Source of the DNA: Rickettsiales bacterium
Lineage (GTDB): Bacteria > Pseudomonadota > Alphaproteobacteria > Rickettsiales > UBA998
Assembly: GCA_019749855.1 (NCBI GenBank)
Contig: JAIEPI010000115.1
Span: forward strand, 1-44,689
Reading direction: 5' to 3'
Length of the DNA: 44,689 nucleotides
The number at the start of each line of letters is the position of its first letter. Position 1 is the stretch's first letter. Both the position numbers and the translations under genes were made by a program. Under the pieces are notes generated by a model. It was not told the DNA's origin, searched no databases, and was given only the letters and a program-made list of their open reading frames with translations. This document shows, one piece after another, positions 16,953 through 25,363 of the stretch.

Positions 16953-18019
16953 CCAAAAATCCTTTCATTCATCCGCGCTACCACTTGGCTTGTATGGGCC
17001 TCGGAAAGATGCGCGTAGCGTTTCACCATTTGCAGCGTTTTATGGCCCAGCACCTCGGCAATCTCGGCCAGTGATGCGCCATTCATGGCGAGGTAAGAGG
17101 CGGCAGAATGGCGAAGGTCATGGAAATGAAAATCTTCAATCTCCGCTTCCACCAGCGCGTTATCAAATGCCTTGCGGATGCTGGCAGGTTTGTTGCCTGC
17201 ACGGTTCGGGAATACCAGTTCCGTATCAGTTCGGCGGCTGTTCTCATGTATCCGCATGGTCTCCAACGCATGACCGGTCAGCGGCAAAACGCGTCGCTCG
17301 CCGTTTTTGGTTTCATGCAGGGTGATGACGCCGCGTCGAAAATCCACATCTGCCCATTTCAAGCCCAGGATCTCGCCAAGCCTCGCCCCTGTGGAAAGCG
17401 CCACCACCACCACGGTATAAAGATACGGGCTGCGCGTATTTTCACGGCAAATTTTTAGCAGTGCCACTCGTTCCGCATCCGAGAGAAAACGCACCCGCCC
17501 TCCTGCTTCACGGGGCCGTGACACTTTGCGAACTGGGTTATCCTCCAGCCAGCCCCATTCTTTGACAGCGATGGTGAACGCATGCGACAGGGCGGCAAGG
17601 TAACGATTGACGCTGGCTGGGCTTCGGCGTTTTGTTTCAGTTATCATCATGCGGCCAAGTTCATCGCGCTTCTCGGCAATGAGGGAGGGTGTCACATCGC
17701 AAAGGGTGTAGGCTCCGAGCTGGGCCTTCCACCAGTCCAGTTGCGCCCCCTGCTGTTCAGCAAAGCCCTTGCTACGGCTTTTGGCAGGCAGCACATCCCG
17801 CTTGTAGCGTTCTATCAGGTCAGCCAGCGTGTGCTTACGGGCTTGTGAGGTTTTGAAATAGCGGCCCTCACGAATGGCGGCTTCCGTTTGCTGTGCCCAG
17901 CGTTGCGCGTCCGTCTTGCGGGTAAAGCTGGCCGTTTGAGGTGGAGAACCCTTCAGCCTGACTTTAACGCGGAAGCTGGTTTCTCCGCTATCTGTCTTGC
18001 GTGTTTCAATCGTTGCCAT
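16949..18019 (-). CDS. Tyrosine recombinase / site-specific integrase
   Basis: The 356-residue product has an N-terminal arm-binding region (RVKVRLKGSPPQTASFTRKT), a core-binding SAM-like domain (about 65-160) and a catalytic domain with LSTGARLGEILGLKW (Arg I), DFHFHDLRHSAASYL (HxxR), EVLGHKTLQMVKRYAHL (His and the Tyr nucleophile). All catalytic residues are present. It is transcribed leftward from near the tRNA-Leu fragment at 18515 and the short tRNA-end copy at 18343, so it probably inserted its element at this tRNA locus. Only it and one truncated gene remain, so the element is a remnant. Confidence 0.93.
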   Translation of the reverse strand: MATIETRKTDSGETSFRVKVRLKGSPPQTASFTRKTDAQRWAQQTEAAIREGRYFKTSQARKHTLADLIERYKRDVLPAKSRSKGFAEQQGAQLDWWKAQLGAYTLCDVTPSLIAEKRDELGRMMITETKRRSPASVNRYLAALSHAFTIAVKEWGWLEDNPVRKVSRPREAGGRVRFLSDAERVALLKICRENTRSPYLYTVVVVALSTGARLGEILGLKWADVDFRRGVITLHETKNGERRVLPLTGHALETMRIHENSRRTDTELVFPNRAGNKPASIRKAFDNALVEAEIEDFHFHDLRHSAASYLAMNGASLAEIAEVLGHKTLQMVKRYAHLSEAHTSQVVARMNERIFG

Positions 18020-18342
18020 GCGCTGCCCCTGATAATGGAATAGACGCTACAACAAACAACCGCTATTGGCAACACATGATAGACAATCTTGTGCCTTCTT
18101 TATAAAGTTGATTCTTTTTCAAGTTATAAGCTTTCTGTGTCTGACTCCATGGGACACTAAAGGGACAATCTCGGGACAGTAAAGGGACACTTCCCCACTT
18201 AAGTGACTTCTTTCGGTTAGCTGGAATTTACTGGGAAAAGCTGCAGGAAGTGATGGCCAAGTGTCCCGCCAGTGTCCCATGGACAAAAAAATGGCCCCAA
18301 TTCTTAGTTGGGGCACTTTCTGAATTATTCATATATTTGAGA

Positions 18343-18359
18343 GTGGTGCCCCCGGTCGG
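18343..18359 (-). other. Short duplicate of the tRNA-Leu 3' terminus (possible att core)
   Basis: TGGTGCCCCCGGTCGGA here is identical to 18515-18531, the acceptor end of the tRNA-Leu fragment. The two copies bracket the R2 repeat and the palindrome, as expected for a direct repeat made by an insertion. Confidence 0.5.
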
Positions 18360-18360
18360 A

Positions 18361-18460
18361 CGTACTCGCGGCGCGCATGCGCGCTTGCTGCGTTGCAAAC
18401 GCTAAATTCGCACATCACTACGTTCATGCTCATTAAGCTTATTGTCGAACCTTCGGCTCT
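18361..18460. repeat. Dispersed repeat R2, copy 2
   Basis: Shares GCGCTTGCTGCGTTGCAAAC and GCTAAATTCGCA with 5511-5571 and continues to AAGCTTATTGTCGAACC, also matched there with changes. It lies between two copies of the tRNA-Leu 3' terminus. Confidence 0.6.
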
Positions 18461-18479
18461 CGCTCGCCGCGGACAAATA

Positions 18480-18517
18480 CCATAGGATGAGGGGGCAAAT
18501 GCCCCCTCATCCTATGG
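18480..18517 (-). terminator. Perfect 18-bp palindrome at the tRNA 3' end (probable tRNA terminator)
   Basis: An 18-bp perfect stem (CCATAGGATGAGGGGGCA and its complement) with a 2-base loop directly abuts the CCA end of the leftward tRNA-Leu fragment. On the minus strand it is followed by TATTTGT. This is best read as the original terminator of the tRNA gene. Its length and perfection are unusual. Confidence 0.55.
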
Positions 18518-18572
18518 TGCCCCCGGTCGGACTCGAACCGACACATCCTTACGGATACAAGATTTTGAGTCA
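18515..18572 (-). pseudogene. 3' fragment of tRNA-Leu(CAA), attachment site
   Basis: Read leftward, this gives the 3' half of a leucine tRNA: CTCAAAATC anticodon loop (CAA), a long variable arm (TGTATCCGTAAGGATGTG), T-arm TCGGTTCGAGTCCGA and acceptor end GGGGGCACCA. The 5' half is absent: upstream sequence does not pair with the acceptor. It is the displaced 3' end typical of tRNA-targeting integrases. Confidence 0.75.
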
Positions 18573-19021
18573 TATTTGAGGGCGTTACTACTGGTTGCTT
18601 TATATCCCCATATAACGCTATGAGGCAAGGATTTTCAAGTCATTCACGAAAGCGGTCATTACTATCGTTCCCTACCATTTAGCATGAATTCCTACCCACC
18701 GTGCCGACTATGTGCCGACCAGAAAAATGGTATTTTCGGCAGATGCAAATAAGATTCTCAGTCATACGCGTCTACCAGCCGAAACTATAATAACGGAGAT
18801 AAAAACGTCTTCTTATTATAGTTTAAGTGTCAAAAGGTATAATAAGCCAGTGCATGAATCATGTAAAAGTGATGCGCGTGGTGCCTATGCCGTTATCACT
18901 TCCAAAGGCAAAAAACTCCGTCGCGCTATATAGCCGTTACCGAGATGCCGTACGCACGCATTTTTTATAATATGAATGAGAAAGAAATGGGTATTCTTAC
19001 AAAATTGCTGGAAAAAAATAC
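18573..19021. other. Attachment-region DNA related to 20965-21185, no gene
   Basis: Bases 18573-18782 align with 20965-21185 beside the second tRNA fragment. The best-conserved block is ACCCACCGTGCC, then ACTATGTGCCGACCAGAA (near 18692-18724 and 21084-21118). In the second copy the integrase gene follows; here none does. A 73-codon ORF (18712-18933) begins inside the conserved block and is not credited. Confidence 0.5.
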
Positions 19022-19056
19022 GCAATGGGGCGGACATAATATGACCGCCCCATTGC
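19022..19056 (-). terminator. Terminator of the AhpD-like gene
   Basis: A 12-bp stem (GCAATGGGGCGG and CCGCCCCATTGC) just past the leftward gene's stop, followed on the minus strand by GTATTTTTTT. Confidence 0.75.
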
Positions 19057-19060
19057 CATA

Positions 19061-19612
19061 TTATGCAGCTTTACGTGTTTGAACAATCGGGAAGTCAATT
19101 TCCGTTTTTGCTACTTCATTGATGTAATTTGTCCAAGTGTTGAGGGCAACATGCTGCACGATTTCTATCACTTGTGCATCATCATAGCCTGCTTCTTTCA
19201 CTGCTTTTACATCTGCATCGCTAACATGACCACGCTCCTCCGCTACTTTTACGGCAAACTTCACTGCGGCAGCAGCTTTGAGGTCGTTTGATGTACCGTT
19301 GCGGTTGGCGTCGATTTCATTATCATCTAGCTTAGCGAGGTTTTTGCCAAGATAGGTGTGCGCCGAGAGGCAGTAATTGCAGCCATTCACTTCAGCAACA
19401 GCGAGTGCAATGCGTTCGCGGGTGGCAGCAGGCAAAACACCTTTGCTGAGTGCACCTGACATTCCGAGATAGCCTTCCAAAGCCGCTGGACTGTTGGATA
19501 CCAACCTGAACAAGTTAGGAACTGAGCCGAGCATTTTGTGAACGGCTTGAAGAAACGATTGTGAAGCGGCAGGTGCGGCTTCAACGGTAGCTGGGGTTGG
19601 AATACGTGACAT
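19061..19612 (-). CDS. AhpD/carboxymuconolactone decarboxylase-family protein
   Basis: The 183-residue product has the AhpD core motif ExxxCxxCxxxH: Glu74, Cys78, Cys81 and His85 in AEVNGCNYCLSAHTYLG. These all-helical proteins act as peroxidase-linked thiol reductants or related enzymes; the CxxC pair suggests redox or peroxide-defence activity. Start: ATG 19612 follows AAAGGAG; an in-frame ATG 48 bp upstream lies in the operator region and is rejected. The gene is divergent from a TetR regulator with two palindromic operators between them, so it is probably repressed by that protein. It has its own strong terminator. Confidence 0.88.
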   Translation of the reverse strand: MSRIPTPATVEAAPAASQSFLQAVHKMLGSVPNLFRLVSNSPAALEGYLGMSGALSKGVLPAATRERIALAVAEVNGCNYCLSAHTYLGKNLAKLDDNEIDANRNGTSNDLKAAAAVKFAVKVAEERGHVSDADVKAVKEAGYDDAQVIEIVQHVALNTWTNYINEVAKTEIDFPIVQTRKAA

Positions 19613-19668
19613 GGTAAACTCCTTTGATTCATTGTTAAACGTGACCTTAAAGAGGGGCACATCTTTAA

Positions 19669-19722
19669 TATACAGACCTGTCTATATGTTGGCAAGTAAA
19701 AAGTAGACAGACTTGTCTGTTT
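19669..19722. promoter_or_regulatory. Twin palindromic operators between AhpD-like and TetR genes
   Basis: Two related palindromes lie 35 bp apart: TATACAGACCTGTCTATA (19669-19686) and TAGACAGACTTGTCTGTTT (19704-19722). Both share ACAGACYTGTCT. Such sites are typical for TetR-family repressors, and the position over the divergent start region suggests control of both genes. Confidence 0.7.
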
Positions 19723-19756
19723 GTGTTATGGTAGAGGTATTAAAACTGGAATATTT

Positions 19757-20380
19757 ATGATAATCAATGCTTTAAAAGACGGTACAGATTTGCGCCACCG
19801 CGATCCTAAGGAGCTGCCTGTACGTGAAAAAATACTGAGAAGCGCGGTCATTCTATTTAATCGTCATGGTGTGCATACCACGGGGATCGATACCATTATC
19901 GCCGATTCCGGTGCTGCAAAAATGTCTTTTTATAAGCATTACCCCTCAAAAGGCAAGCTGGTACTAGAGTATCTGCGTTATAAAGACCTGTTTTGGTTCG
20001 CGGGCTTGAAAAAATATACCGATGATATATCCCTCACTCCGAAAGATAGGCTGCTTGGTATATTTGATTTTTTCAAAGACTGGTTTTCAGAACCTGATTT
20101 TCGTGGCTGTCCCTTCATCAAAGGTCTTTCTGAATTTGATGCTGGTTATGATACAGAAGTGCTGGAATGTATTGGATCGCATTTTTCCAAAACCCAACAG
20201 ATTGTGCATGAACGCCTCTCTGATCTATATGGGGAGACAAACGCCACATCGCTCACCCCTAAATTTATGAGCTTAATTGCTGGTGCGACCATCGTCGCAC
20301 AAGCGACAGGAGCTCCAGAAATTGCAGGGGTAAATAAAGAAATCGCAGAAACCTTGCTTGCCCAATATCAAATAAATTAG
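19757..20380 (+). CDS. TetR/AcrR family transcriptional regulator
   Basis: The 207-residue product has a TetR N-terminal HTH: VREKILRSAVILFNRHGVHT, then TGIDTIIADSGAAKMSFYKHYPSKGKL (about residues 21-65), followed by a helical ligand-binding domain with GCPFIKGLSEF. ATG 19757 is preferred over an upstream ATG because the latter's leader lies in the operator/promoter zone. It faces the AhpD-like gene and is followed 12 bp later by the DUF1348 gene, so it probably regulates all three, as in similar three-gene sets (family context). The inducer is unknown. Confidence 0.9.
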   Translation: MIINALKDGTDLRHRDPKELPVREKILRSAVILFNRHGVHTTGIDTIIADSGAAKMSFYKHYPSKGKLVLEYLRYKDLFWFAGLKKYTDDISLTPKDRLLGIFDFFKDWFSEPDFRGCPFIKGLSEFDAGYDTEVLECIGSHFSKTQQIVHERLSDLYGETNATSLTPKFMSLIAGATIVAQATGAPEIAGVNKEIAETLLAQYQIN

Positions 20381-20391
20381 AGAGAATCTTT

Positions 20392-20856
20392 ATGTCGCGT
20401 CCGCCACTACCACCATTTAATCACGAAACCGCCACGCAAAAAACGCGTATGGCTGAGGATGGTTGGAACAGCCGCGATCCAGCGCGTGTTGCCCTTGCCT
20501 ATACAGCCGATAGCCAGTGGCGCAACCGAAGCGAATTTTTGCAAGGCCGCGAGGCTATCGAAAAATTCCTCACCGCCAAATGGCAGCGCGAGCAGCAATA
20601 TCGATTGGTGAAAGAACTCTGGGCATTCACTGGCAATCATATCGCTGTGCGCTTTCAATACGAGTGGCATGACGATAAGGGGAAGTGGTGGCGCTCCTAC
20701 GGTAACGAGCAATGGGAATTCGCCGAAAATGGCTTGATGCAACGCCGCGAAGCCAGCATCAATGACGTGGCCATCACCGAAGCAGACCGCAAATTTCGCT
20801 GGCCGCTTGGCATTCGTCCGGATAATCATCCTGGTTTAGCGCCACAACCTTTATAG
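20392..20856 (+). CDS. DUF1348 (NTF2-like) protein
   Basis: The 154-residue product matches the DUF1348 family of the NTF2-like fold: MAEDGWNSRDPARVALAYT, WRNRSEFLQGREAI, VRFQYEWHDDKGKWWRSYGNE and FAENGLMQRREASINDV, then the C-terminal PLGIRPDNHPGL. Many NTF2-like proteins are small-molecule enzymes or binding proteins; no activity is established for this family that I can name. It is the second gene of the TetR operon and starts shortly after AGAGAA. Confidence 0.85.
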   Translation: MSRPPLPPFNHETATQKTRMAEDGWNSRDPARVALAYTADSQWRNRSEFLQGREAIEKFLTAKWQREQQYRLVKELWAFTGNHIAVRFQYEWHDDKGKWWRSYGNEQWEFAENGLMQRREASINDVAITEADRKFRWPLGIRPDNHPGLAPQPL

Positions 20857-20908
20857 GTTATCACGGCAACTTACAGGTGGTTTTAGCACTTACGCGTGAT
20901 TATCTATT

Positions 20909-20964
20909 TGGTGCCCCTGGCCCGACTCGAACGGGCACATCCGAAGATACTGCATTTTGAGTCA
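20909..20964 (-). pseudogene. Second 3' fragment of tRNA-Leu(CAA), prophage attachment site
   Basis: Read leftward it gives CTCAAAATG, variable arm GCAGTATCTTCGGATGTG, T-arm CCCGTTCGAGTCGGG and acceptor end CAGGGGCACCA. The 5' half of the tRNA is missing. It differs from the fragment at 18515 in the acceptor and T-stem, so it came from a different donor sequence. The prophage integrase lies immediately to the right. Confidence 0.75.
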
Positions 20965-21184
20965 GACACGGAAGCGCCCTGTTAGTTCACTATAAATCCA
21001 CACAAATTCCTATAATGCAAGATTTTTCAAGGTGTTCCGTTGGAGGGGGTATTACTACAAGTCCACATGGTTCAAGAGAGGTTTTTACCCACCGTGCCTA
21101 CTATGTGCCGACCAGAAGACGAATGAGAGTTTCCAAATCTAATTTTGTTCGCACAAGATTTTTGCTCTGATGTGTCTACCAGAC

Positions 21185-22459
21185 TCACTTTTTCATGTTT
21201 TCTCGACGTTCCTCCAAGTTCACTACCACGTCATCTTTTTTCTGCAAAATGTCGTTTATCTTCGTACCCACTGCATCAGAAATTTGCTTCCTATGCGAAT
21301 CGACAAGGTGAGAATAACGCTTCGTGGTTTGCGGTGTCAAATGCCCTAAGAGCTGACCGATTTCTTCCAGCGTTAAGCCGGCCATAATAGCGAACGATGC
21401 AAACGCATGGCGCAGATCATGCTTCCGCAGGTTTGCCAGACCAGCTCGTTTCAGGATACGATGCCACATCTCGTTTGGTGGCGAATGATGCCTGCCGAGC
21501 TTTTCTTGCACCCCGACGAAGTAGCCTGGGAACAAATACGGATTGCCTACTACTCGCTCCAGCTTCTCAATTTCGGCCATCGCCAACGGTGAAAGGTTGA
21601 TTTTCTTTTTCCCCGTTTTGGAATCTGGAAGGTCTAAGGTATTTTCCTCATAGTTGATGTATTCCCATTTTGCGGTCAGCAACTCGCCTTGGCGCGCGCC
21701 AGTGTAAATCAACATACGGAAGAAAATCATCATGCTGCGTTCTTCGGTCTTATCCTCCTCGCACTGGTTGATGGTTTCAATCAGCTTGCGAAGTTCGCTT
21801 TCATTCAGATAGCGGTCGCGCTTATTCTCCTTGTAGCGTTTGATGCCAAGGCACGGATTGCTATTAGGCTCACGGATACCCCAATCCTCGCAAACACTCA
21901 TCATGTGCGAAAGGCAGGCAAGCGCACGGTTGGCGGTTATAGGTGTTTTATGCAACTTGCCATGCCACTCCTGAACATCTTTGCGCATAATATCTTCCAT
22001 CGCATGATTTCTGAAATGCGGCATAATCAGCGTTCTTAGCACCTCTTTTTTGCCTTTAACGGTGGAAGGCTTATTGTGGTGAGTGATATATTCATTCACG
22101 TAGCGTTCCTTGAAATCCTTGAGCAAAGTTTTGCCACGCTCAATTTCTCGCTTGTCGGCAGGATCATCACCCAATGCAATTTTGGCGTAATACTCTTTTG
22201 CCATTACCTTTGCTTGCTCGGGTGTAAGCGCACCATGCTTGCCAATCTTAATGCGTTTTTTGGGCGCATCACGACCGCCAGCTCCTTGCCGATAATCCAG
22301 CACGTAGATTTTAGAGCCGCTTGGCTCAATCTTAACTGAGAATCCTGGTATGTCAGAATCGTAAATATGATAGCGCCTATCCAGAATTGCGGCATTATCA
22401 ACAATGGATTTGGTTAGCTTCTGCTTCTTCGGTTGGTTGGTTGTGGTAGTGTTTTCCAT
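21185..22459 (-). CDS. Prophage tyrosine integrase
   Basis: The 424-residue product resembles tRNA-targeting P4-like integrases: N-terminal arm-binding domain (YHIYDSDIPGFSVKIEPSGS and KKRIKIGKHGALTPEQA), core-binding domain (about 105-200) and catalytic domain with YTGARQGELLTAKW (Arg), LRKHDLRHAFASFA (HxxR), GQLLGHLTPQTTKRYSHL (His, Tyr). It faces its attachment site at 20909-20964. The first codons (MENTTTTNQP) contain the CTACCACAACC element shared by many prophage genes. It lies downstream of the leftward recombination operon. Confidence 0.94.
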   Translation of the reverse strand: MENTTTTNQPKKQKLTKSIVDNAAILDRRYHIYDSDIPGFSVKIEPSGSKIYVLDYRQGAGGRDAPKKRIKIGKHGALTPEQAKVMAKEYYAKIALGDDPADKREIERGKTLLKDFKERYVNEYITHHNKPSTVKGKKEVLRTLIMPHFRNHAMEDIMRKDVQEWHGKLHKTPITANRALACLSHMMSVCEDWGIREPNSNPCLGIKRYKENKRDRYLNESELRKLIETINQCEEDKTEERSMMIFFRMLIYTGARQGELLTAKWEYINYEENTLDLPDSKTGKKKINLSPLAMAEIEKLERVVGNPYLFPGYFVGVQEKLGRHHSPPNEMWHRILKRAGLANLRKHDLRHAFASFAIMAGLTLEEIGQLLGHLTPQTTKRYSHLVDSHRKQISDAVGTKINDILQKKDDVVVNLEERRENMKK

Positions 22460-22477
22460 TTTGTGCCCCCTATGTTC

Positions 22478-22654
22478 CTATAATTCCTTTCGATTGATGT
22501 AATCTCGGTTCAGTTTGCCAAGGCTGTCCGTATGGTCGCGCAGGCGGATTTCTTGGTCGATGACCACTGCCGCCAACGTGCCTTCGTGCTGCTCCTTGAG
22601 AGCGCGTAACTCCTTCGTCGAACTCTCAAGGATTTTCTTCGTTAAATCGGTCAT
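22478..22654 (-). CDS. Small prophage protein of unknown function (58 aa)
   Basis: A short coding region of 58 residues (MTDLTKKILESSTKELRALK, then VIDQEIRLRDHTDSLGK). Its ATG overlaps the stop of the ATPase gene (ATGA), as usual for coupled phage genes. It is charged and mostly helical, with no Cys. No family was recognised; it may be an accessory subunit of the ATPase (inference from coupling). Confidence 0.6.
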   Translation of the reverse strand: MTDLTKKILESSTKELRALKEQHEGTLAAVVIDQEIRLRDHTDSLGKLNRDYINRKEL

Positions 22655-24324
22655 GCTCTTAGCGCCTCCTGCGCAGCTGGTGGGTTGAATGGCTGCACCA
22701 CGCCTTCGATGACTGAATAGGTCTGACCAGTGCCGCGCGCGGACAAGTCAGGTGCATTTTCCTCTGGGCGTTTTGCCATGCACACCAGCGCAGGAATTCC
22801 TGTGGAGGTGACCATCGCCATCATTCCGGCACGGTTGCGGCGGTCATTGATTTCGTCAATGTCATCAATCACCAGCAATTCAGAACGGTCAGCCATTGCG
22901 ATTGCTGCCTGCAGAACAATGCGAACCGCATAGCGAGCTGATCGGGAAAGCAAGCTGTAGTGCCTTTGCCCACGCCAGATTTCTAAATCATTGTCTAGCC
23001 AGATATGCTCGCAGCCATAAGCCACGCTCAAAGGTTTCAGCACCTCTTCACAGAATTTTGTTATCTGCTGGTCGAGCTTTATCTTGCGAACACCGCTTTG
23101 ACCAAGTGCTGCCACCAGCTCCTTTTGCGTCAGGATGCGCTCATAAAGCTGCTGAGATTTATGGAAGGCATTGAAATCATCTAGCCTGCGTTCGGCTTTG
23201 GCGTAGGCGGTGCGCATGGCTTCTACGTCCACAGTCGCACCTCCCGTGCCGAGACTTTCCAATTTTTCTTTCGCTTTCTCAACCTCTGTGAGCTGGTGCT
23301 GTGCCAGTGTAACTTCATCACGAAGGCGGGTTACTTCGGCTATTTGAGTTTTCAGCTCTGCGCCAAGCTCGAAATATCTTTCCTTGATGCGCTCATCGAC
23401 CGTTTCTGCTTGGGTCAATTTTCGCTCCTGATTAAGCATGAGCTGTGAACCACAATCAGGGCAAACAAGCGGCTCATCGCCACTATAACCAAGCGCATTC
23501 AGGTCTTTCGTTAGGTCGGCATACTTGGTTTCTGCCGTTTGCAATTCTGCTTTTGCATCGGAAAGTCGCTTTTCATATTCTGGCAATCTATCCACCAAAG
23601 CCTTTGCCTGAGTGCGGTCAAATGCCGCTGCACCTTGAACTTTCAGCGAATCTTCCAGCTCCTTTTTTGCTTCGGCATAAGCAACCTCAAGGTCAGTGCG
23701 CTCGGCACGTTCCAAATCCATTTCCCAAGTAGCAGGTCGCCAGTTGCCGGCAGATGATACATTCCACTTGGTTTCGCCTGTGGCGTTTTTCCATTGCCCT
23801 GTCAGATCTGCTTCATCGGATTTTGCCGAGGCGTGAGCTTCATCCCAGCCTGATTCCTGAATCTGCTTCCAAATATCTGGCAACTGGTGGTCAAGGCTTT
23901 TTGGCAATTTCACCTTGAGGTCATCAAGCGTGGGATTGGCTTTGAGCAGACTGATAAAATAGGCAACCTTCTCGGTATTGCTCAAACTGAAAATGCTTTT
24001 AAGCCCAACGGCAAACTCAGATGCCTGAACAGGTTTGCCCTGTCCGTTAATCTTACATTCTGCAAGCGGCCAAGAAATCGCAGTGGCAACGTCATCACGC
24101 CCAAGCTCAACTTTGCCGCTCTTGGCGCCATCATGCACCAGCATTTTGGCATCCTTCTTTGCTATATGGCGTGGCAATGGCTGTTGTGCTGCTGCAAGTG
24201 CTACTGCCTGCGCGATGCTGGATTTGCCATTTTCATTTTCGCCCACCAATAGCGCCACTGGCGCAATGGAAAAGCTGGCTTCTTTTATTTTCCTGAAATT
24301 GTTTATGTTTACGGTGATAGTCAT
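22651..24324 (-). CDS. SbcC/Rad50-like ATPase with zinc hook
   Basis: The 557-residue product has Walker A GENENGKSS (residues 28-36). A coiled coil (about 205-285) leads to a CPDC hook at 288-291, a second coil (about 300-400) follows, and a Walker B LLVIDDIDEI lies near 490. This is a compact Rad50/SbcC-type DNA-repair ATPase at about half the length of SbcC. Such proteins pair with nucleases to process DNA ends. It follows the RecT gene by two bases, after the PD-(D/E)XK nuclease, so the three probably form a recombination complex. AGGAGG precedes ATG 24324. Confidence 0.85.
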   Translation of the reverse strand: MTITVNINNFRKIKEASFSIAPVALLVGENENGKSSIAQAVALAAAQQPLPRHIAKKDAKMLVHDGAKSGKVELGRDDVATAISWPLAECKINGQGKPVQASEFAVGLKSIFSLSNTEKVAYFISLLKANPTLDDLKVKLPKSLDHQLPDIWKQIQESGWDEAHASAKSDEADLTGQWKNATGETKWNVSSAGNWRPATWEMDLERAERTDLEVAYAEAKKELEDSLKVQGAAAFDRTQAKALVDRLPEYEKRLSDAKAELQTAETKYADLTKDLNALGYSGDEPLVCPDCGSQLMLNQERKLTQAETVDERIKERYFELGAELKTQIAEVTRLRDEVTLAQHQLTEVEKAKEKLESLGTGGATVDVEAMRTAYAKAERRLDDFNAFHKSQQLYERILTQKELVAALGQSGVRKIKLDQQITKFCEEVLKPLSVAYGCEHIWLDNDLEIWRGQRHYSLLSRSARYAVRIVLQAAIAMADRSELLVIDDIDEINDRRNRAGMMAMVTSTGIPALVCMAKRPEENAPDLSARGTGQTYSVIEGVVQPFNPPAAQEALRA

Positions 24325-24326
24325 AG

Positions 24327-25361
24327 TTAAAATCCTCCTGTGTCGTGTTGGTTAAAAGATGCGGGGTGTCCTGGCGGTGGGCCATCCATCGTTTGATTCG
24401 GCTTTGGCACAGAATTCTTTGCAGCGAGCGGCTGAGGCTGCTTTTTGTCATTCAGGTTAATGCTTGGCAGCGGCTTTTCGCTTTCGCTCGGTGCTGGCAA
24501 TGCTGTGGCAGAAACCACCGCATCCAGCTCTGCACTATCTTTGATGAAAGCGATGCTGCGCAGATCGAGCTTGCCGATTTCCGAGAAATCATCGAGCTGG
24601 GCTGCACGTTTCATCTGTGTGGTAAGCGGCAATTGCTTGCAGGCTTGCTTGATGGATGATTTCATGCACATCGGCTTCGCCCATTTCACCCATGCGGTGT
24701 CGGCAAAGAGCTTTTCAGCCTTGAGTTTTTCCTTAGCGTCATTGCCAGCCGCTGCAATGGCATCACGCAAATAGCGGTAGGTATCGGAGCTTTCCCGAAT
24801 CTTAATCAGGTCACCGCGCGGCACAACAATCGGGATTTTTACATTCGGATTTTCCGTGAACATCACCACGCAATACGAGGCAATGATATTATCAAAATCC
24901 GCATCATCGGTTTCGCGCTCTAAAGACGGTTCATGCGTTAAAAACGCTTGCCCACTGTCATACTTAAAGGATTCGCCACGGTAGATGACGTTAGTGGTTA
25001 TCGCAAAAATGCTTGGCGATTGATAGGACAGATAGAGAAATCCTCGGTTGCCAATCTGGAACGTGCATTCCATTTTTGTTTTCCAAGTGTTTGTTTCCTT
25101 GTCTTTGAAGTTGCGCTTGCGCGGGATAAGAAAAGCCTGCTGGAGCGGCGTGTTAGGCTCCAAGCCAAGTGATGCCGCTGCCATAAATGCACCAAGCACT
25201 GTTTCAGGTTCGCAGTGCTTCAAATCAGGGCTTTTATCGAGGCAGTTCACCGCCAGATTCAGCATCCTGTCGGGTGTCATATATTCAGGCACTACTTTTT
25301 CCAGTGCCTTCTTCGTTGCTGGTTTATTCAGCAGGTCGAAAATCGTTAGGTTCTTTTCCAT
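24327..25361 (-). CDS. recT: RecT family single-strand annealing protein
   Basis: The 344-residue product matches the phage RecT family: LGAFMAAASLGLEPNTPLQQ, AFLIPRKRN, FQIGNRGFLYLSYQSPSI, and WVKWAKPMCMKSSIKQACKQLP. RecT anneals complementary single strands and works with a 5'-3' exonuclease, here probably the nuclease encoded just upstream. The C-terminal 60 residues are Pro/Asn-rich and likely disordered, as seen in other annealing proteins that bind SSB (inference). AAGGAG precedes ATG 25361. Confidence 0.9.
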   Translation of the reverse strand: MEKNLTIFDLLNKPATKKALEKVVPEYMTPDRMLNLAVNCLDKSPDLKHCEPETVLGAFMAAASLGLEPNTPLQQAFLIPRKRNFKDKETNTWKTKMECTFQIGNRGFLYLSYQSPSIFAITTNVIYRGESFKYDSGQAFLTHEPSLERETDDADFDNIIASYCVVMFTENPNVKIPIVVPRGDLIKIRESSDTYRYLRDAIAAAGNDAKEKLKAEKLFADTAWVKWAKPMCMKSSIKQACKQLPLTTQMKRAAQLDDFSEIGKLDLRSIAFIKDSAELDAVVSATALPAPSESEKPLPSINLNDKKQPQPLAAKNSVPKPNQTMDGPPPGHPASFNQHDTGGF

Positions 25362-25363
25362 TT

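Larger units (their letters stand above)
18020..18514. other. Intergenic stretch with attachment-site debris
   Basis: No gene. It contains the integrase promoter, a 17-base copy of the tRNA-Leu 3' end (18343-18359), dispersed repeat R2 (18361-18460) and the palindrome at 18480-18517. Left of 18343 lies a stretch rich in GGGACA repeats (18149-18190) without further structure. Confidence 0.45.

Noticed and set aside
18515..18600. Intact tRNA-Leu gene
   Set aside because: Only the 3' part from the anticodon loop is present; nothing upstream pairs with the acceptor end.
18712..18933. A 73-codon rightward ORF
   Set aside because: It begins inside the conserved attachment-region block, has no ribosome-binding site, and the matching region at 21100 has no such frame.
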